Assembly: GCA_945868935.1 (NCBI GenBank)
Contig: CAMBNE010000001.1
Coordinates: 1-15,858, forward strand
DNA from: an uncultured Clostridia bacterium
GTDB lineage: Bacteria; Bacillota; Clostridia; Oscillospirales; Acutalibacteraceae
Direction: 5' to 3'
Length of the DNA stretch: 15,858 nucleotides
A program made the position numbers and the translations under genes. This document shows, piece after piece, positions 1-7,878 of the stretch. The notes beneath the pieces were generated by a model. That model saw only the letters and a list, made by a program, of their open reading frames with translations, searched no databases and was not told the DNA's origin. Every line of letters starts with the position of its first letter. Positions within the stretch are counted from its first letter, which is position 1.

Positions 1-834
1 CTGGCAAGCAAAGTAGAAGATGATAATCGGGATGATTGCAAGCACGAGCATAGCCATCATAGCCGCCATATCAATTGAACCGTATCCGCCGCGCAGATAC
101 TGAATTGCCATCGGCAATGTTTTTACGTCGCTCAGAATCAATGTGGGGAGGAGGTAGTCGTTCCAAATCCACATTGCCTGAAGAATTGCAACGGTAATAG
201 CCGACGGGCGGAGAATCGGGAAGTCGATAAGGAAAAATGTTTTCATCGGTCCGCAGCCGTCAATCATAGCCGCCTCTTCAATTTCGAGCGGAACTGACTT
301 TACGAAGCCTGCAAACATAAATACCGAAAGTCCTGCACCGAATCCGAGGTAGATTATAACAATACCGAACATATTGTCAAGGTGAAGTGTATTTGCAACC
401 TGTGACATCGGGTACATAACCATCTGGAACGGCACAATCATTGAGAATGCAAAGAGAAGGTATATGAGCTTGGTGTACCATGTCTTTACTCTCGTAATGA
501 ACCATGCGCACATTGCCGTTGCAAGCACAATGAGGATTACCGAACATACGGTAATGAACAGCGATACGAAGAACGCACTGAAGAAGTCGATTTTTTCAAT
601 GCCGTTTGTGTAGTTTTTCAGTCCGACAAAGCTTTCCGCATTCGGGAAAGCAAACGGCTCGTTGCTGACATAGAGCTTTCCTTTAAAGCTGTTCATAAGA
701 ACAAGCAGAATCGGAGCGATGAAAACAATGGAGATAATCAAAAGGATTATAAATTTAATCCAGTCCTTTACCGTCATCGGTGCACGGAGCTTTTCTTTTT
801 TCTCCTTGATTTTGGATTTAACCTTTTCAGCCAT
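1..834 (-). CDS. Carbohydrate ABC transporter permease, MalG/MsmG type (3' end outside window)
   Basis: This is one of the two membrane subunits of a sugar importer, the partner of the permease encoded directly upstream. The frame is open for 278 residues from ATG at 834 to the window edge. It begins MAEKVKSKIK and its last visible residues are IIIFYFACQ. Members of this family are about 280-300 residues, so only a short tail is missing. The N-terminus is a basic cytoplasmic segment (about residues 1-22), followed by hydrophobic segments near 27-48, 86-110, 123-140, 155-177 and 260-276. The cytoplasmic EAA loop that docks on the ATPase is clear at residues 183-210 (LEIEEAAMIDGCGPM). The start codon overlaps the stop of the upstream permease as TAATG, which indicates translational coupling. 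The ATPase is not in the window; in many Firmicutes a shared MsmX-type ATPase serves such systems. The substrate is inferred as malto-oligosaccharide from the divergent amylase gene. Confidence 0.92.
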   Translation of the reverse strand, partial: MAEKVKSKIKEKKEKLRAPMTVKDWIKFIILLIISIVFIAPILLVLMNSFKGKLYVSNEPFAFPNAESFVGLKNYTNGIEKIDFFSAFFVSLFITVCSVILIVLATAMCAWFITRVKTWYTKLIYLLFAFSMIVPFQMVMYPMSQVANTLHLDNMFGIVIIYLGFGAGLSVFMFAGFVKSVPLEIEEAAMIDGCGPMKTFFLIDFPILRPSAITVAILQAMWIWNDYLLPTLILSDVKTLPMAIQYLRGGYGSIDMAAMMAMLVLAIIPIIIFYFACQ

Positions 835-1676
835 TAGTTTTCAACCTCCTTTCTTCTTGTTAAGAAGAGCTGAGTAAGTGCGATTGCCGCAACTATGAGG
901 AAGAAGATTACAGCCTTAGCCTGTCCTACGCCCTGCCAGCCTACACGTCCGTAGAAGGTGTTGTAGATGTCAAGCGCAAGCATCTGCGTTGACTTGCCGG
1001 GTGCGCCTGCCGTAAGAGCATAGTTCTGGTCGAACAGCTTGAACGAGTTTGTAAGAGTTAAGAACAGACAGATTGTAATTGAAGGCATAACCTGCGGAAT
1101 TGTGATGTGGAACAGCCTCTGAGCTGAATTCGCACCGTCAATCTGTGCCGCCTCGATAAGGTCGGGTGAAATGTTCTGAATACCCGATATGTAAATAATC
1201 ATCATATATCCTATCAGCTGCCAGTTCATCAGTATGACGAGTCCCCAGAAGCCATAAGAAGCGTCGGTTGTAATTGTGGCGTTGAAGTAATGAAGAACGC
1301 CGTTGATAATCATAAGCCAGATATAGCCCAGCACGATACCGCCGATAAGGTTCGGCATAAAGAAGATTGTTCTGAATACGTTGGTGCCCCGAAGCGCCTT
1401 TGTAAGCAGCATTGCAAACAGAAAGGCGAGAATGTTGATTGTGATAACGGACACAATCGTGAATTTCACCGTAAACCACAGCGCATTTATAAAGTCCTCG
1501 TTTGCAAAAGCCTTGAGATAGTTGTCAAAGCCTACCCATTTTGCATTTTTTACTGTCTTGAATTTGCAGAAAGAGAGATAGATTCCCATAATAAACGGAA
1601 TCAGAAACGAAATGAGAAATGCGACAACGGTCGGAAGTGCAAGCACAGGAAACCATTTTTTTATTGCCTTTTGCAT
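834..1676 (-). CDS. Carbohydrate ABC transporter permease, MalF/MsmF type
   Basis: This is the first membrane subunit of the sugar importer. From the ATG at 1676 the protein has 280 residues (start MQKAIKKWFPVL). An in-frame ATG at 1688 would add MEEN. I prefer 1676 because the bases encoding MEEN contain GGAGGA (1681-1686), a good Shine-Dalgarno 4-5 nt before this ATG, while no such site precedes 1688. Hydrophobic segments are visible near residues 10-32, 70-92, 102-123, 142-165 and 198-216, plus one at the C-terminus. The EAA loop is at about residues 174-198 (LIEAAQIDGANSAQ). The gene lies downstream of the binding lipoprotein, separated by an intercistronic hairpin, and overlaps the next permease by one base. 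Family assignment is firm. Malto-oligosaccharide specificity is inferred only from the divergent amylase. Confidence 0.93.
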   Translation of the reverse strand: MQKAIKKWFPVLALPTVVAFLISFLIPFIMGIYLSFCKFKTVKNAKWVGFDNYLKAFANEDFINALWFTVKFTIVSVITINILAFLFAMLLTKALRGTNVFRTIFFMPNLIGGIVLGYIWLMIINGVLHYFNATITTDASYGFWGLVILMNWQLIGYMMIIYISGIQNISPDLIEAAQIDGANSAQRLFHITIPQVMPSITICLFLTLTNSFKLFDQNYALTAGAPGKSTQMLALDIYNTFYGRVGWQGVGQAKAVIFFLIVAAIALTQLFLTRRKEVEN

Positions 1677-1727
1677 ATTTTCCTCCATTTGTCATTTGTA
1701 AGCACCGAATAAAACGGCACTTCATTT

Positions 1728-1760
1728 AAAAACCTCCTGCCCCCGAGGGAGCAGGAGGTT
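1728..1760 (-). terminator. Intercistronic hairpin, probable partial terminator
   Basis: On the minus strand a perfect 10-bp stem (AACCTCCTGC / GCAGGAGGTT, arms 1751-1760 and 1731-1740) with a 10-nt loop is followed by TTT, giving five U in a row. It stands between the binding-protein stop and the permease pair. Such hairpins commonly protect or partly terminate the binding-protein message so that it exceeds the permease message. The U-run is short, so read-through is expected. Confidence 0.7.
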
Positions 1761-1802
1761 TGCAGTTAATTATTTGATTGATGCAGTCAGAAAAGCTTTA
1801 TC

Positions 1803-3197
1803 TTATTCTGCAGTTGCCTCACGCTCTGTCTTCCAGGAAGCCTTAGCGTCGTCAACAACCTTTGACCAATCCTTCTGTCCCTGAACATACTCGAGGAGAG
1901 AAGCACCGAATTCGTTCTTCCAGTTTTCTGAAGGAATACCTGCGAATGTCCAAACTACAGACTCCATACCTTCTTTTTCCATCCATGAAAGAACTTCCTT
2001 AGCAAGAGGATCTGCGGGCTTTTCATCGTCGCCGAATGATGTGAACGGAGCAATGAATCCGAGGTCTGTTGTTACAGCCTTCTTGCCGTAATCGCTTGTG
2101 AAGAGCCACTCGAGGAAGTCGATTGATGCCTGCTGTGTAGCTTCGTCAACATGGCTGTTGATTGAGAAGAAGTTCTCTGTACCAACGCAGAGACCCTGCT
2201 TGTCTTCGCCTTCAACGCCCATGTAGAGAGGTAAGAACTTGATGTTTTCTTCCTTAACAACGTTGCCGTCAACGCCGTTAACCTGTGACCAAGCCCAGTT
2301 ACCGTTCTGAATCATAGCGCACTTGCCTGTAGCAAACTCAGCCATTGACTCGTCAACAGTCTTGCTGCCGAGGAGCTTCTTGTCTGTGCAGGAGTTGTCT
2401 GTGTAGAGGTCGAAGAGGTTCTTGTAGTTGTCAGCATACTTGAATTCAAGCTCCTTAGCATTTAAGCAAGTTGTAATCGGGCTTTCTGAGCCTGTGTTGA
2501 ATTCATAGTAAAGCGGAACGTTCATAAGGTGAGTCTGCCATCTCCAGTCGTCACCTGTCTTGAGTGATGTTGAGCCGAATACGCCTTCAATTCCGAGCTC
2601 GTCTTTCTTTGAAGTCATATCTTCAACAACGAGCTTGAGTGTGTCAAAGCTCTTGATTTCGTCTGTTGACTTAACCTTTGCGCCGTCAGTCTTGAAGTAC
2701 TTCTGCATAATCTCGTCATTGTAGATGATGCCGTAGCCCTCAACTGCGTAGGGAACACCGTAAACGCCTTCGTCCTTTGTTACTGCAAGAGTTTTGTCGG
2801 AGAGAAGGTTGTAAAGCTCTGTATCCTTAAGGTCTGCGCAGTAGTCAGCCCAGTTCTGATAGCCAACAGGTCCGTTAATCTGGAAGATTGTAGGCGGATC
2901 TGACTTAGCAATTTCTGATGTGAGAGTTTTTTCGTACTCACCCGAAGCGGCTGTCTTAACCTTAACCTCGATGCCTGTTTCTTCCTTGTACTGCTTAGCA
3001 ATAGCCTCGTACTTGTCAGCGATTTCGGGCTTGAAGTTTAAGAAGTAAATTGACTTTACGCCTGATGTGTCAGCCTTGCTGCTTGAGCCTGATTCAGAAC
3101 CGGAGCCCGACGAGCCTGAGCCGCCGCATCCTGCAAAAGCTGTAGCCATCATGCAGCCTGCCATTGTAAGGGCAAGGACTTTTTTTGACTTTTTCAT
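1803..3197 (-). CDS. Extracellular sugar-binding lipoprotein of an ABC importer (family 1, MalE-like)
   Basis: This lipid-anchored binding protein captures sugar outside the membrane and delivers it to the two permeases encoded downstream. The 464-residue protein starts MKKSKKVLAL, has a hydrophobic signal core, and carries a lipobox ending FAGC with the lipidated cysteine at residue 24. A Ser/Gly-rich flexible tether (about 25-47) follows. The mature part shows the bilobed family pattern: a first strand SIYFLNFKPE, the SDPPTIFQINGP segment near residue 100, VYGVPYAVEG near 148, and a Trp-rich C-terminal lobe (WTFAGIPSENW). The length fits the family. The start is supported by AGGAG 9 nt upstream (3207-3211). 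It is the first gene of the operon and is read from the promoter at 3316-3344. The divergent amylase suggests starch-derived oligosaccharides as substrate, which is inference. Confidence 0.93.
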   Translation of the reverse strand: MKKSKKVLALTMAGCMMATAFAGCGGSGSSGSGSESGSSSKADTSGVKSIYFLNFKPEIADKYEAIAKQYKEETGIEVKVKTAASGEYEKTLTSEIAKSDPPTIFQINGPVGYQNWADYCADLKDTELYNLLSDKTLAVTKDEGVYGVPYAVEGYGIIYNDEIMQKYFKTDGAKVKSTDEIKSFDTLKLVVEDMTSKKDELGIEGVFGSTSLKTGDDWRWQTHLMNVPLYYEFNTGSESPITTCLNAKELEFKYADNYKNLFDLYTDNSCTDKKLLGSKTVDESMAEFATGKCAMIQNGNWAWSQVNGVDGNVVKEENIKFLPLYMGVEGEDKQGLCVGTENFFSINSHVDEATQQASIDFLEWLFTSDYGKKAVTTDLGFIAPFTSFGDDEKPADPLAKEVLSWMEKEGMESVVWTFAGIPSENWKNEFGASLLEYVQGQKDWSKVVDDAKASWKTEREATAE

Positions 3198-3239
3198 TTT
3201 AAGAATCTCCTTTAAAAAATAAAAGTATTAAGAAATTTT

Positions 3240-3301
3240 TTGCCGTAACTGCTGAAATATTGCGCAAAGCACATATGTAACCAGCCTCGTAACTGCGGCA
3301 A
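3240..3301 (-). promoter_or_regulatory. Repeated/inverted motif in the leader of the sugar importer operon
   Basis: In the roughly 110-nt leader the motif CGTAACTGC (plus-strand reading) occurs twice, at 3244-3252 and 3288-3296. The outer flanks are TTGCCG (3240-3245) and CGGCAA (3296-3301), which are inverted to each other and could close a stem. Between them is the palindrome TTGCGCAA (3260-3267). The placement just downstream of the transcription start would suit a repressor site or an RNA structure. No regulator is identified. Confidence 0.4.
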
Positions 3302-3315
3302 CCTTTCCAAGTGTT

Positions 3316-3344
3316 ATCATAACATTAATTTTAAAATTTAGCAA
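3316..3344 (-). promoter_or_regulatory. Sigma-A promoter of the sugar importer operon
   Basis: Minus-strand -35 TTGCTA (3344-3339), 17-bp spacer, and -10 TATGAT (3321-3316) preceded by an extended -10 TGT. The expected start is near 3309, giving a leader of about 110 nt before the lipoprotein ATG at 3197. This is the best match to consensus on this strand of the divergent region. Confidence 0.65.
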
Positions 3345-3534
3345 TAGGGTTTTATATAATTTTTATAAAAATTTTTTAATCATTGTTAAAAATTAGTAAT
3401 TTTAAAAGATATAATGCGGTTTTGCGTGAAAATATGCCGAATTTTGCAGGTAATTATTTGTTTTTGTAATTTGAGCATTTTGTCAAAAACAAAGAGAAAA
3501 ATATATGAAATATAGCTAAAAACAAAATATTAGT

Positions 3535-3554
3535 ATTGAATTGTTGAATTCAAT
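3535..3554. promoter_or_regulatory. Perfect dyad between divergent promoters, candidate operator
   Basis: ATTGAATT and AATTCAAT form a perfect 8-bp inverted repeat around a GTTG centre. A related half-site AATTCAATTG occurs at about 3603-3612. The dyad sits upstream of both the importer promoter and the amylase promoter in the AT-rich divergent region (3198-3755), a natural place for a regulator of both units. It could also arise by chance in AT-rich DNA. Confidence 0.4.
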
Positions 3555-3645
3555 GACAATTAAGGATTAACACAAAAAATACCTAAAAAGTAAAATTGCA
3601 TAAATTCAATTGTTTTGCATTGTGTATAATGACGTTTTTACTTTT

Positions 3646-3689
3646 TTGAAGTTTTTATTATAGAATTTATACATAAAGTATGTTATAAT
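3646..3689 (+). promoter_or_regulatory. Promoter region of the amylase gene
   Basis: Two overlapping candidates are visible. One is an extended -10 TGT-TATAAT at 3681-3689 without a good -35. The other is TTGAAG (3646-3651), a 16-bp spacer and TATACA (3668-3673). The first would start transcription near 3696, giving a leader of about 60 nt. A further TATAAT at 3625-3630 lacks a convincing -35. Confidence 0.45.
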
Positions 3690-3698
3690 TTAATACGA

Positions 3699-3721
3699 AT
3701 GGGAAATTTTTCAAATCCCAT
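3699..3721 (+). promoter_or_regulatory. Small 5' leader hairpin before the amylase ribosome binding site
   Basis: ATGGGA (3699-3704) and TCCCAT (3716-3721) are perfect inverted arms around an 11-nt loop, at the start of the expected amylase mRNA and about 20 nt upstream of the Shine-Dalgarno (AAGGAG at 3741-3746). A 5'-end hairpin like this could stabilise the message. No ligand or regulator is implied. Confidence 0.35.
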
Positions 3722-3755
3722 AAAAATTCAGAAGTTTTGAAAGGAGATCAAACAC

Positions 3756-6700
3756 ATGAAAAGAAAAGGATTATTCAAGTGCTTAAGCGCTGTTTTAGTG
3801 CTTTGCATGATACTGTCCTGCATTTCTTTCTCATTTGCAACTGCCGGTGCGGCAAGCGTTGGCGAAACAAGCATTGTTTCAGCCTCGTCAACTGCCGCTG
3901 ACGACAATTTCACATGGGATAATGCGTCAGTATACTTCCTTCTCACCGACCGTTTCAAGAACGGCAACACATCAAACGACCACTCATACAACAGAGGACT
4001 TGACCAGAACGGCAATGTTGTCAGCGGAATCGACACAAGAGGTACATTCCACGGCGGCGACTTTGCGGGCGTAACTCAGGCAATCAACGAGGGATATTTT
4101 GACGACCTCGGGGTGAACGCTATCTGGATTTCAGCTCCCTACGAGCAGATTCACGGATATGTTGTAGGCGGAAACGAAAATCCCAGCTACGCTCACTACT
4201 CATATCACGGCTACTACGTTCTCGACTACACACAGACCGACGCAAACTTCGGTACTGCCGAGGAGTTCGGAACTCTTGTTGACACTGCTCACGAGCACGG
4301 CATCAGAGTTATCCTCGACATCGTAATGAACCACTCGGGCTACAACTCGCTCTACGATATGGACGAGTACGGCTACGGTACGGTTAAATCAGGCTGGGAG
4401 AGCGCTTATTTCAGCCACCAGAACATTAATAACACAACCTACCACAGCTACATCGACTACGACTCAAGTGCAGCCGACTGGGCAAACTGGTGGGGTGCCG
4501 ACTGGATTCGCTGCGGCGTTGCAGGCTACACACCAGGCGGCGGCGACAACCTTACAATGTCGCTTGCAGGACTTCCCGACTTCAAGACAGAGTCATCTGC
4601 AACAGTAGGAATCCCCAACATTTTAAAGACAAAGTGGACTAAGGAAGGCAGACTTTCTCAGGAAACAAGCGAGCTTTCCTCATACCTGAGCAAAACAGGT
4701 AAAAAACAGACCGTTACAAACTCAATTTCATATTGGCTTTCAACATGGGTAAGAGATTACGGCGTTGACGGTTTCCGCTGCGACACCGCAAAACACGTTG
4801 ACTTTGCTTCGTGGAAAACTCTTAAGGACACCTGCGTTGACGCTCTTAAGGAATGGCGTCAGAACAACCCCTCAAAGCCCGGTGCTGACTGGGACGAGGA
4901 CTTCTGGATGACAGGCGAGTGCTGGGATCACAACATCGGCGCTGGCTATGACGGCTACTACACACAGGGCGGCTTTGATTCAATGATTAACTTTGAAACT
5001 CAGGGCGGCGGATTGCTTTCAAGCGACAAAATCAAAGGTATTTACAACGGCTACGCAACAGCCATTAACTCAAACGACAAGTTCAACCAGCTTTCGTATA
5101 TTTCATCACACGACTCCACCCTTGCAAGAGGCAACCTTATTTCAACAGGCTCTGCATTCCTGCTTCTTCCGGGCGGTATTCAGATTTTCTACGGCGATGA
5201 AACAAACCGTCCGCTTGTTTCGGGCGTACCTAACGACGGCAACGGCGGTGCAGGTCACTCACTGCGCAGTGATATGAACTGGGATTCTGCCGATACAGCA
5301 GTGCTTTCTCACTGGCAGAAGGTCGGCACATTCAGAAACGACCACGTTTCTATCGGCGCAGGCGACAACACAGACCTTACAACAACATCAGGTTATGCTT
5401 TCGGCAGAACCTACAGCAAGAACGGCGTTACCGACAAGGCAGCAGGCTGTATCTACGCAAGCTCAAACACAAGCGTTACAATTGACGTTTCCCCAATCTG
5501 GGCAGACGGTCAGTACCTTGTAAACGCATACGACCAGTCTTCTGCAACGGTTACAAACGGCAAGGTTACATTCAACAGCGGCGCAAATGGCACAATCCTC
5601 ATTCAGGAGCCCGACGGCAGACCGCTTATGTCCGTAAAGGGCGAGCCTAAATTCTCGGGCACACAGACAGTTACGGTTTCTCTTGAAGAGTGCACAAGCG
5701 CAAAGTGCTCAATTGACGGCGGCAACAAGTTCATCGTTAAGAACGGCGACAGCTTCACAATCGGCAACACTGCTTATGTCGGCGACACAATCAAGGTTAC
5801 TCTTGAGGGTGAAAACGAAAAGGGCAGTGCAAAATCCGAGTTTACATTTGTAAAGGTGGCACAGTCACAGTCAACTACAGACCCCACAACCTCAACACAG
5901 CCTGCCGAAAAGGCAAAAATTACGGTAAAGACATGGGACGGCTCAGCTCCCTATGCTTATGTATGGACAGGCTCAAGCACGGCTCTCAACGGTGCATGGC
6001 CGGGCAAACAGCTCACACAGAAGGACACTGACGGCAACTACGTTCTTGAGCTTGACACAACAGAAACCTACAACGTTGTTCTCAACAACGGTAGCGGCAC
6101 ACAGAGCGGTGACCTCAAAAACCTCAACGGTGCGTCTGTTCTCGAGGTAATGAATTCTTCATATTCTTCAAAAATCGTATCAACAGGTTCATCGGGCGGC
6201 GGAAACACAGAGCCTACCGAGGATTCGGTTGTTATTCACGTTAAGCCCTACAACAGTTCAACAGTTCCCTATATCTACGTATGGGACGACGACACGAATT
6301 ACTTGGGTGCTTGGCCGGGAACTAAGCTTACTGAAAAAGACGAGGACGGCAACTACATTGTTACAATTCCCAACGCATCTTCCGTAAACGCTATTCTCAA
6401 TCTTGGCAGCAACAAAGGCCAGACAGGCGACATCACAGGCATTACAGGCGAGGTTCTTATCACAGTTACAAACGAGGGCTGTTCCTCATACAAGCTTGAA
6501 AAGATTGAAACTCCCTTAAGCGGAATGGCTCTTCTTAAGAAAGAAGCAAGAGAGGTTAAGATTATGACAGCCTCCGACTATACTTCCGCAACATGGAGCA
6601 CAGTAAGCTCACTTATGACCTCAGCCGACGCACTTATCGCACAGGGCGACGCTGCTGACGAAACAGCAATTGCAGAAATGACTGCACAGCTCCAGAGCGC

Positions 6701-7856
6701 AAAGAGTGCACTTAAGCTTGCTCAGCCCAGACTCACCTACGCAGTTTCGGGCAAGACCACAATCTCAGGCATTTCAGTTCCCGACGCAGACGTAACCGTT
6801 AATGTTGGCGGCAAGGACTACAAGGTTAAGTCGGACGACGTAACAGGCGAGTTTGTTGCAACAGGCGTTACTGTTACTTCATCTTCAAAAATCAAGGTAA
6901 GCGTTTCAAGAAACAGACTTTCTGCAGATACTTATTCATACAGTATGTCAAACGGCAACATCGAAAGCGGTGAAATTCCCACTTCTCCGACAGTTCCTGC
7001 AACTACTGCTCCCGTAACTACAGTTCCTACAACTACTGCTCCTGTTACAACAGTTCCTGCAACTACTGCTCCTGTTACAACAGTACCCGCAACAACAGCT
7101 CCTGTTACGACGGTACCTGCAACTACTGCTCCTGTTCCTGTTACAGACGAGCTTAAGGTTACAGCGTCATCTAATATTTTCCCGACTGCAACAAAGACCT
7201 TCAACAAGGACGAGGGCACAATCACAGTTTCCTACAAGCTCACTTCTAATATGGACGCTGTTGATGCGCAGTGGAAACTCACATACGACAATACAAAGCT
7301 TGAGTTCAAGGTTTCCGATAATATGTCGGGCGGCGTACAGACCATTACACCGTCAGCAGGCAAAAACCTTGTATTCCAGAACGTAAACAACTACATCAAG
7401 GGCAACTTCACAACCTTAAATCTTGTTCCGTTCGAAAACAATACCGATTTCGTTTCAGTAACATTCAATATTATCGGAACAGGCGAGGCTGAAGTTTACC
7501 TTGATCTTGAGATTCTCAGTCTTGGATATACAGATTCGTCCGACAATTTCTACCACGCTTCAATCGTTGACTACAGCCAGATGCAGAATATTTCAAGCAT
7601 CAAGGGCTTTGAAAACGCTTCTATAAGCACATTAACAGCTCTTGAAAGCAACATCAGCATTATGTTGGGCGACGTAAACGGCGACGGATACGTTAAGATT
7701 GACGACGTAACACACATTCTCAAATATGTTGTAGGAAGTGAAAGCTTTGACTCACTTCAGATAAAGGCTGCCGATGTTGACAAAGACGGCGTTGTAAGCG
7801 TAAAGGACGCAACACTTATTCAGAAGTATATTGCTGAAATGATTAAAGAGTTTTAA
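3756..7856 (+). CDS. Secreted GH13 alpha-amylase with two CBM26-like modules, cohesin-like module and dockerin (amylosome component)
   Basis: This 1366-residue extracellular enzyme hydrolyses starch and carries assembly modules. In order: signal peptide (about 1-33, cut near AGAA-S); GH13 catalytic domain (about 50-620) with region I DIVMNH (188-193), nucleophile Asp343 in GFRCD, acid/base Glu388 in TGECW and stabiliser Asp453 in SSHD; a small beta domain (about 622-702); two CBM26-like starch-binding modules (about 719-808 and 823-915), each with an aromatic YVW and GAWPG motif; a FIVAR-like helical part (about 920-990); a beta domain (about 991-1065); a Thr/Pro/Val linker (1079-1128); a cohesin-like module (about 1131-1290); and a dockerin (about 1301-1366) with two Ca loops (Asp1306-Asp1317 and Asp1340-Asp1351). 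All catalytic residues are intact. Cohesin and dockerin on one starch enzyme match the Amy4/Sca1 layout I recall from Ruminococcus bromii. The cohesin call rests on pattern only. AGGAG lies 10 nt before the ATG. Confidence 0.93.
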   Translation: MKRKGLFKCLSAVLVLCMILSCISFSFATAGAASVGETSIVSASSTAADDNFTWDNASVYFLLTDRFKNGNTSNDHSYNRGLDQNGNVVSGIDTRGTFHGGDFAGVTQAINEGYFDDLGVNAIWISAPYEQIHGYVVGGNENPSYAHYSYHGYYVLDYTQTDANFGTAEEFGTLVDTAHEHGIRVILDIVMNHSGYNSLYDMDEYGYGTVKSGWESAYFSHQNINNTTYHSYIDYDSSAADWANWWGADWIRCGVAGYTPGGGDNLTMSLAGLPDFKTESSATVGIPNILKTKWTKEGRLSQETSELSSYLSKTGKKQTVTNSISYWLSTWVRDYGVDGFRCDTAKHVDFASWKTLKDTCVDALKEWRQNNPSKPGADWDEDFWMTGECWDHNIGAGYDGYYTQGGFDSMINFETQGGGLLSSDKIKGIYNGYATAINSNDKFNQLSYISSHDSTLARGNLISTGSAFLLLPGGIQIFYGDETNRPLVSGVPNDGNGGAGHSLRSDMNWDSADTAVLSHWQKVGTFRNDHVSIGAGDNTDLTTTSGYAFGRTYSKNGVTDKAAGCIYASSNTSVTIDVSPIWADGQYLVNAYDQSSATVTNGKVTFNSGANGTILIQEPDGRPLMSVKGEPKFSGTQTVTVSLEECTSAKCSIDGGNKFIVKNGDSFTIGNTAYVGDTIKVTLEGENEKGSAKSEFTFVKVAQSQSTTDPTTSTQPAEKAKITVKTWDGSAPYAYVWTGSSTALNGAWPGKQLTQKDTDGNYVLELDTTETYNVVLNNGSGTQSGDLKNLNGASVLEVMNSSYSSKIVSTGSSGGGNTEPTEDSVVIHVKPYNSSTVPYIYVWDDDTNYLGAWPGTKLTEKDEDGNYIVTIPNASSVNAILNLGSNKGQTGDITGITGEVLITVTNEGCSSYKLEKIETPLSGMALLKKEAREVKIMTASDYTSATWSTVSSLMTSADALIAQGDAADETAIAEMTAQLQSAKSALKLAQPRLTYAVSGKTTISGISVPDADVTVNVGGKDYKVKSDDVTGEFVATGVTVTSSSKIKVSVSRNRLSADTYSYSMSNGNIESGEIPTSPTVPATTAPVTTVPTTTAPVTTVPATTAPVTTVPATTAPVTTVPATTAPVPVTDELKVTASSNIFPTATKTFNKDEGTITVSYKLTSNMDAVDAQWKLTYDNTKLEFKVSDNMSGGVQTITPSAGKNLVFQNVNNYIKGNFTTLNLVPFENNTDFVSVTFNIIGTGEAEVYLDLEILSLGYTDSSDNFYHASIVDYSQMQNISSIKGFENASISTLTALESNISIMLGDVNGDGYVKIDDVTHILKYVVGSESFDSLQIKAADVDKDGVVSVKDATLIQKYIAEMIKEF
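6990..7139 (+). repeat. Five in-frame 30-bp tandem repeats encoding a Thr/Pro/Val linker
   Basis: Units start at 6990, 7020, 7050, 7080 and 7110. Each encodes TVPATTAPVT with small changes (one TVPTTTAPVT, last one ending PVP). Third-position differences between units show they are not all recent copies. The block joins the starch-binding half of the amylase to the cohesin and dockerin half and should be a flexible, possibly glycosylated linker. Confidence 0.92.
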
Positions 7857-7878
7857 AACCTGAAATCGCTAAAAACAC

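Noticed and set aside
1290..1712. Plus-strand frame of 140 codons
   Set aside because: It lies antisense within the permease gene, with Cys/His/Lys-rich low-plausibility protein and no ribosome binding site.
3481..3486. Perfect TTGACA on the minus strand as an alternative importer promoter
   Set aside because: No acceptable -10 occurs at 16-18 bp spacing, and it would give a leader of over 250 nt. The promoter at 3316-3344 is better.
3625..3630. TATAAT as amylase -10
   Set aside because: No recognisable -35 at 16-18 bp and no extended TGn; the site at 3681-3689 is more convincing.
6990..7139. Regular 30-bp repeats considered as a CRISPR array
   Set aside because: The units are directly adjacent without spacers, keep the reading frame and encode a linker; no cas genes are present.
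6932..7225. Minus-strand frame with repetitive TVVTGAVVAG protein
   Set aside because: It is the complement of the Thr/Pro/Val linker repeats of the amylase; the repetition comes from the real gene.
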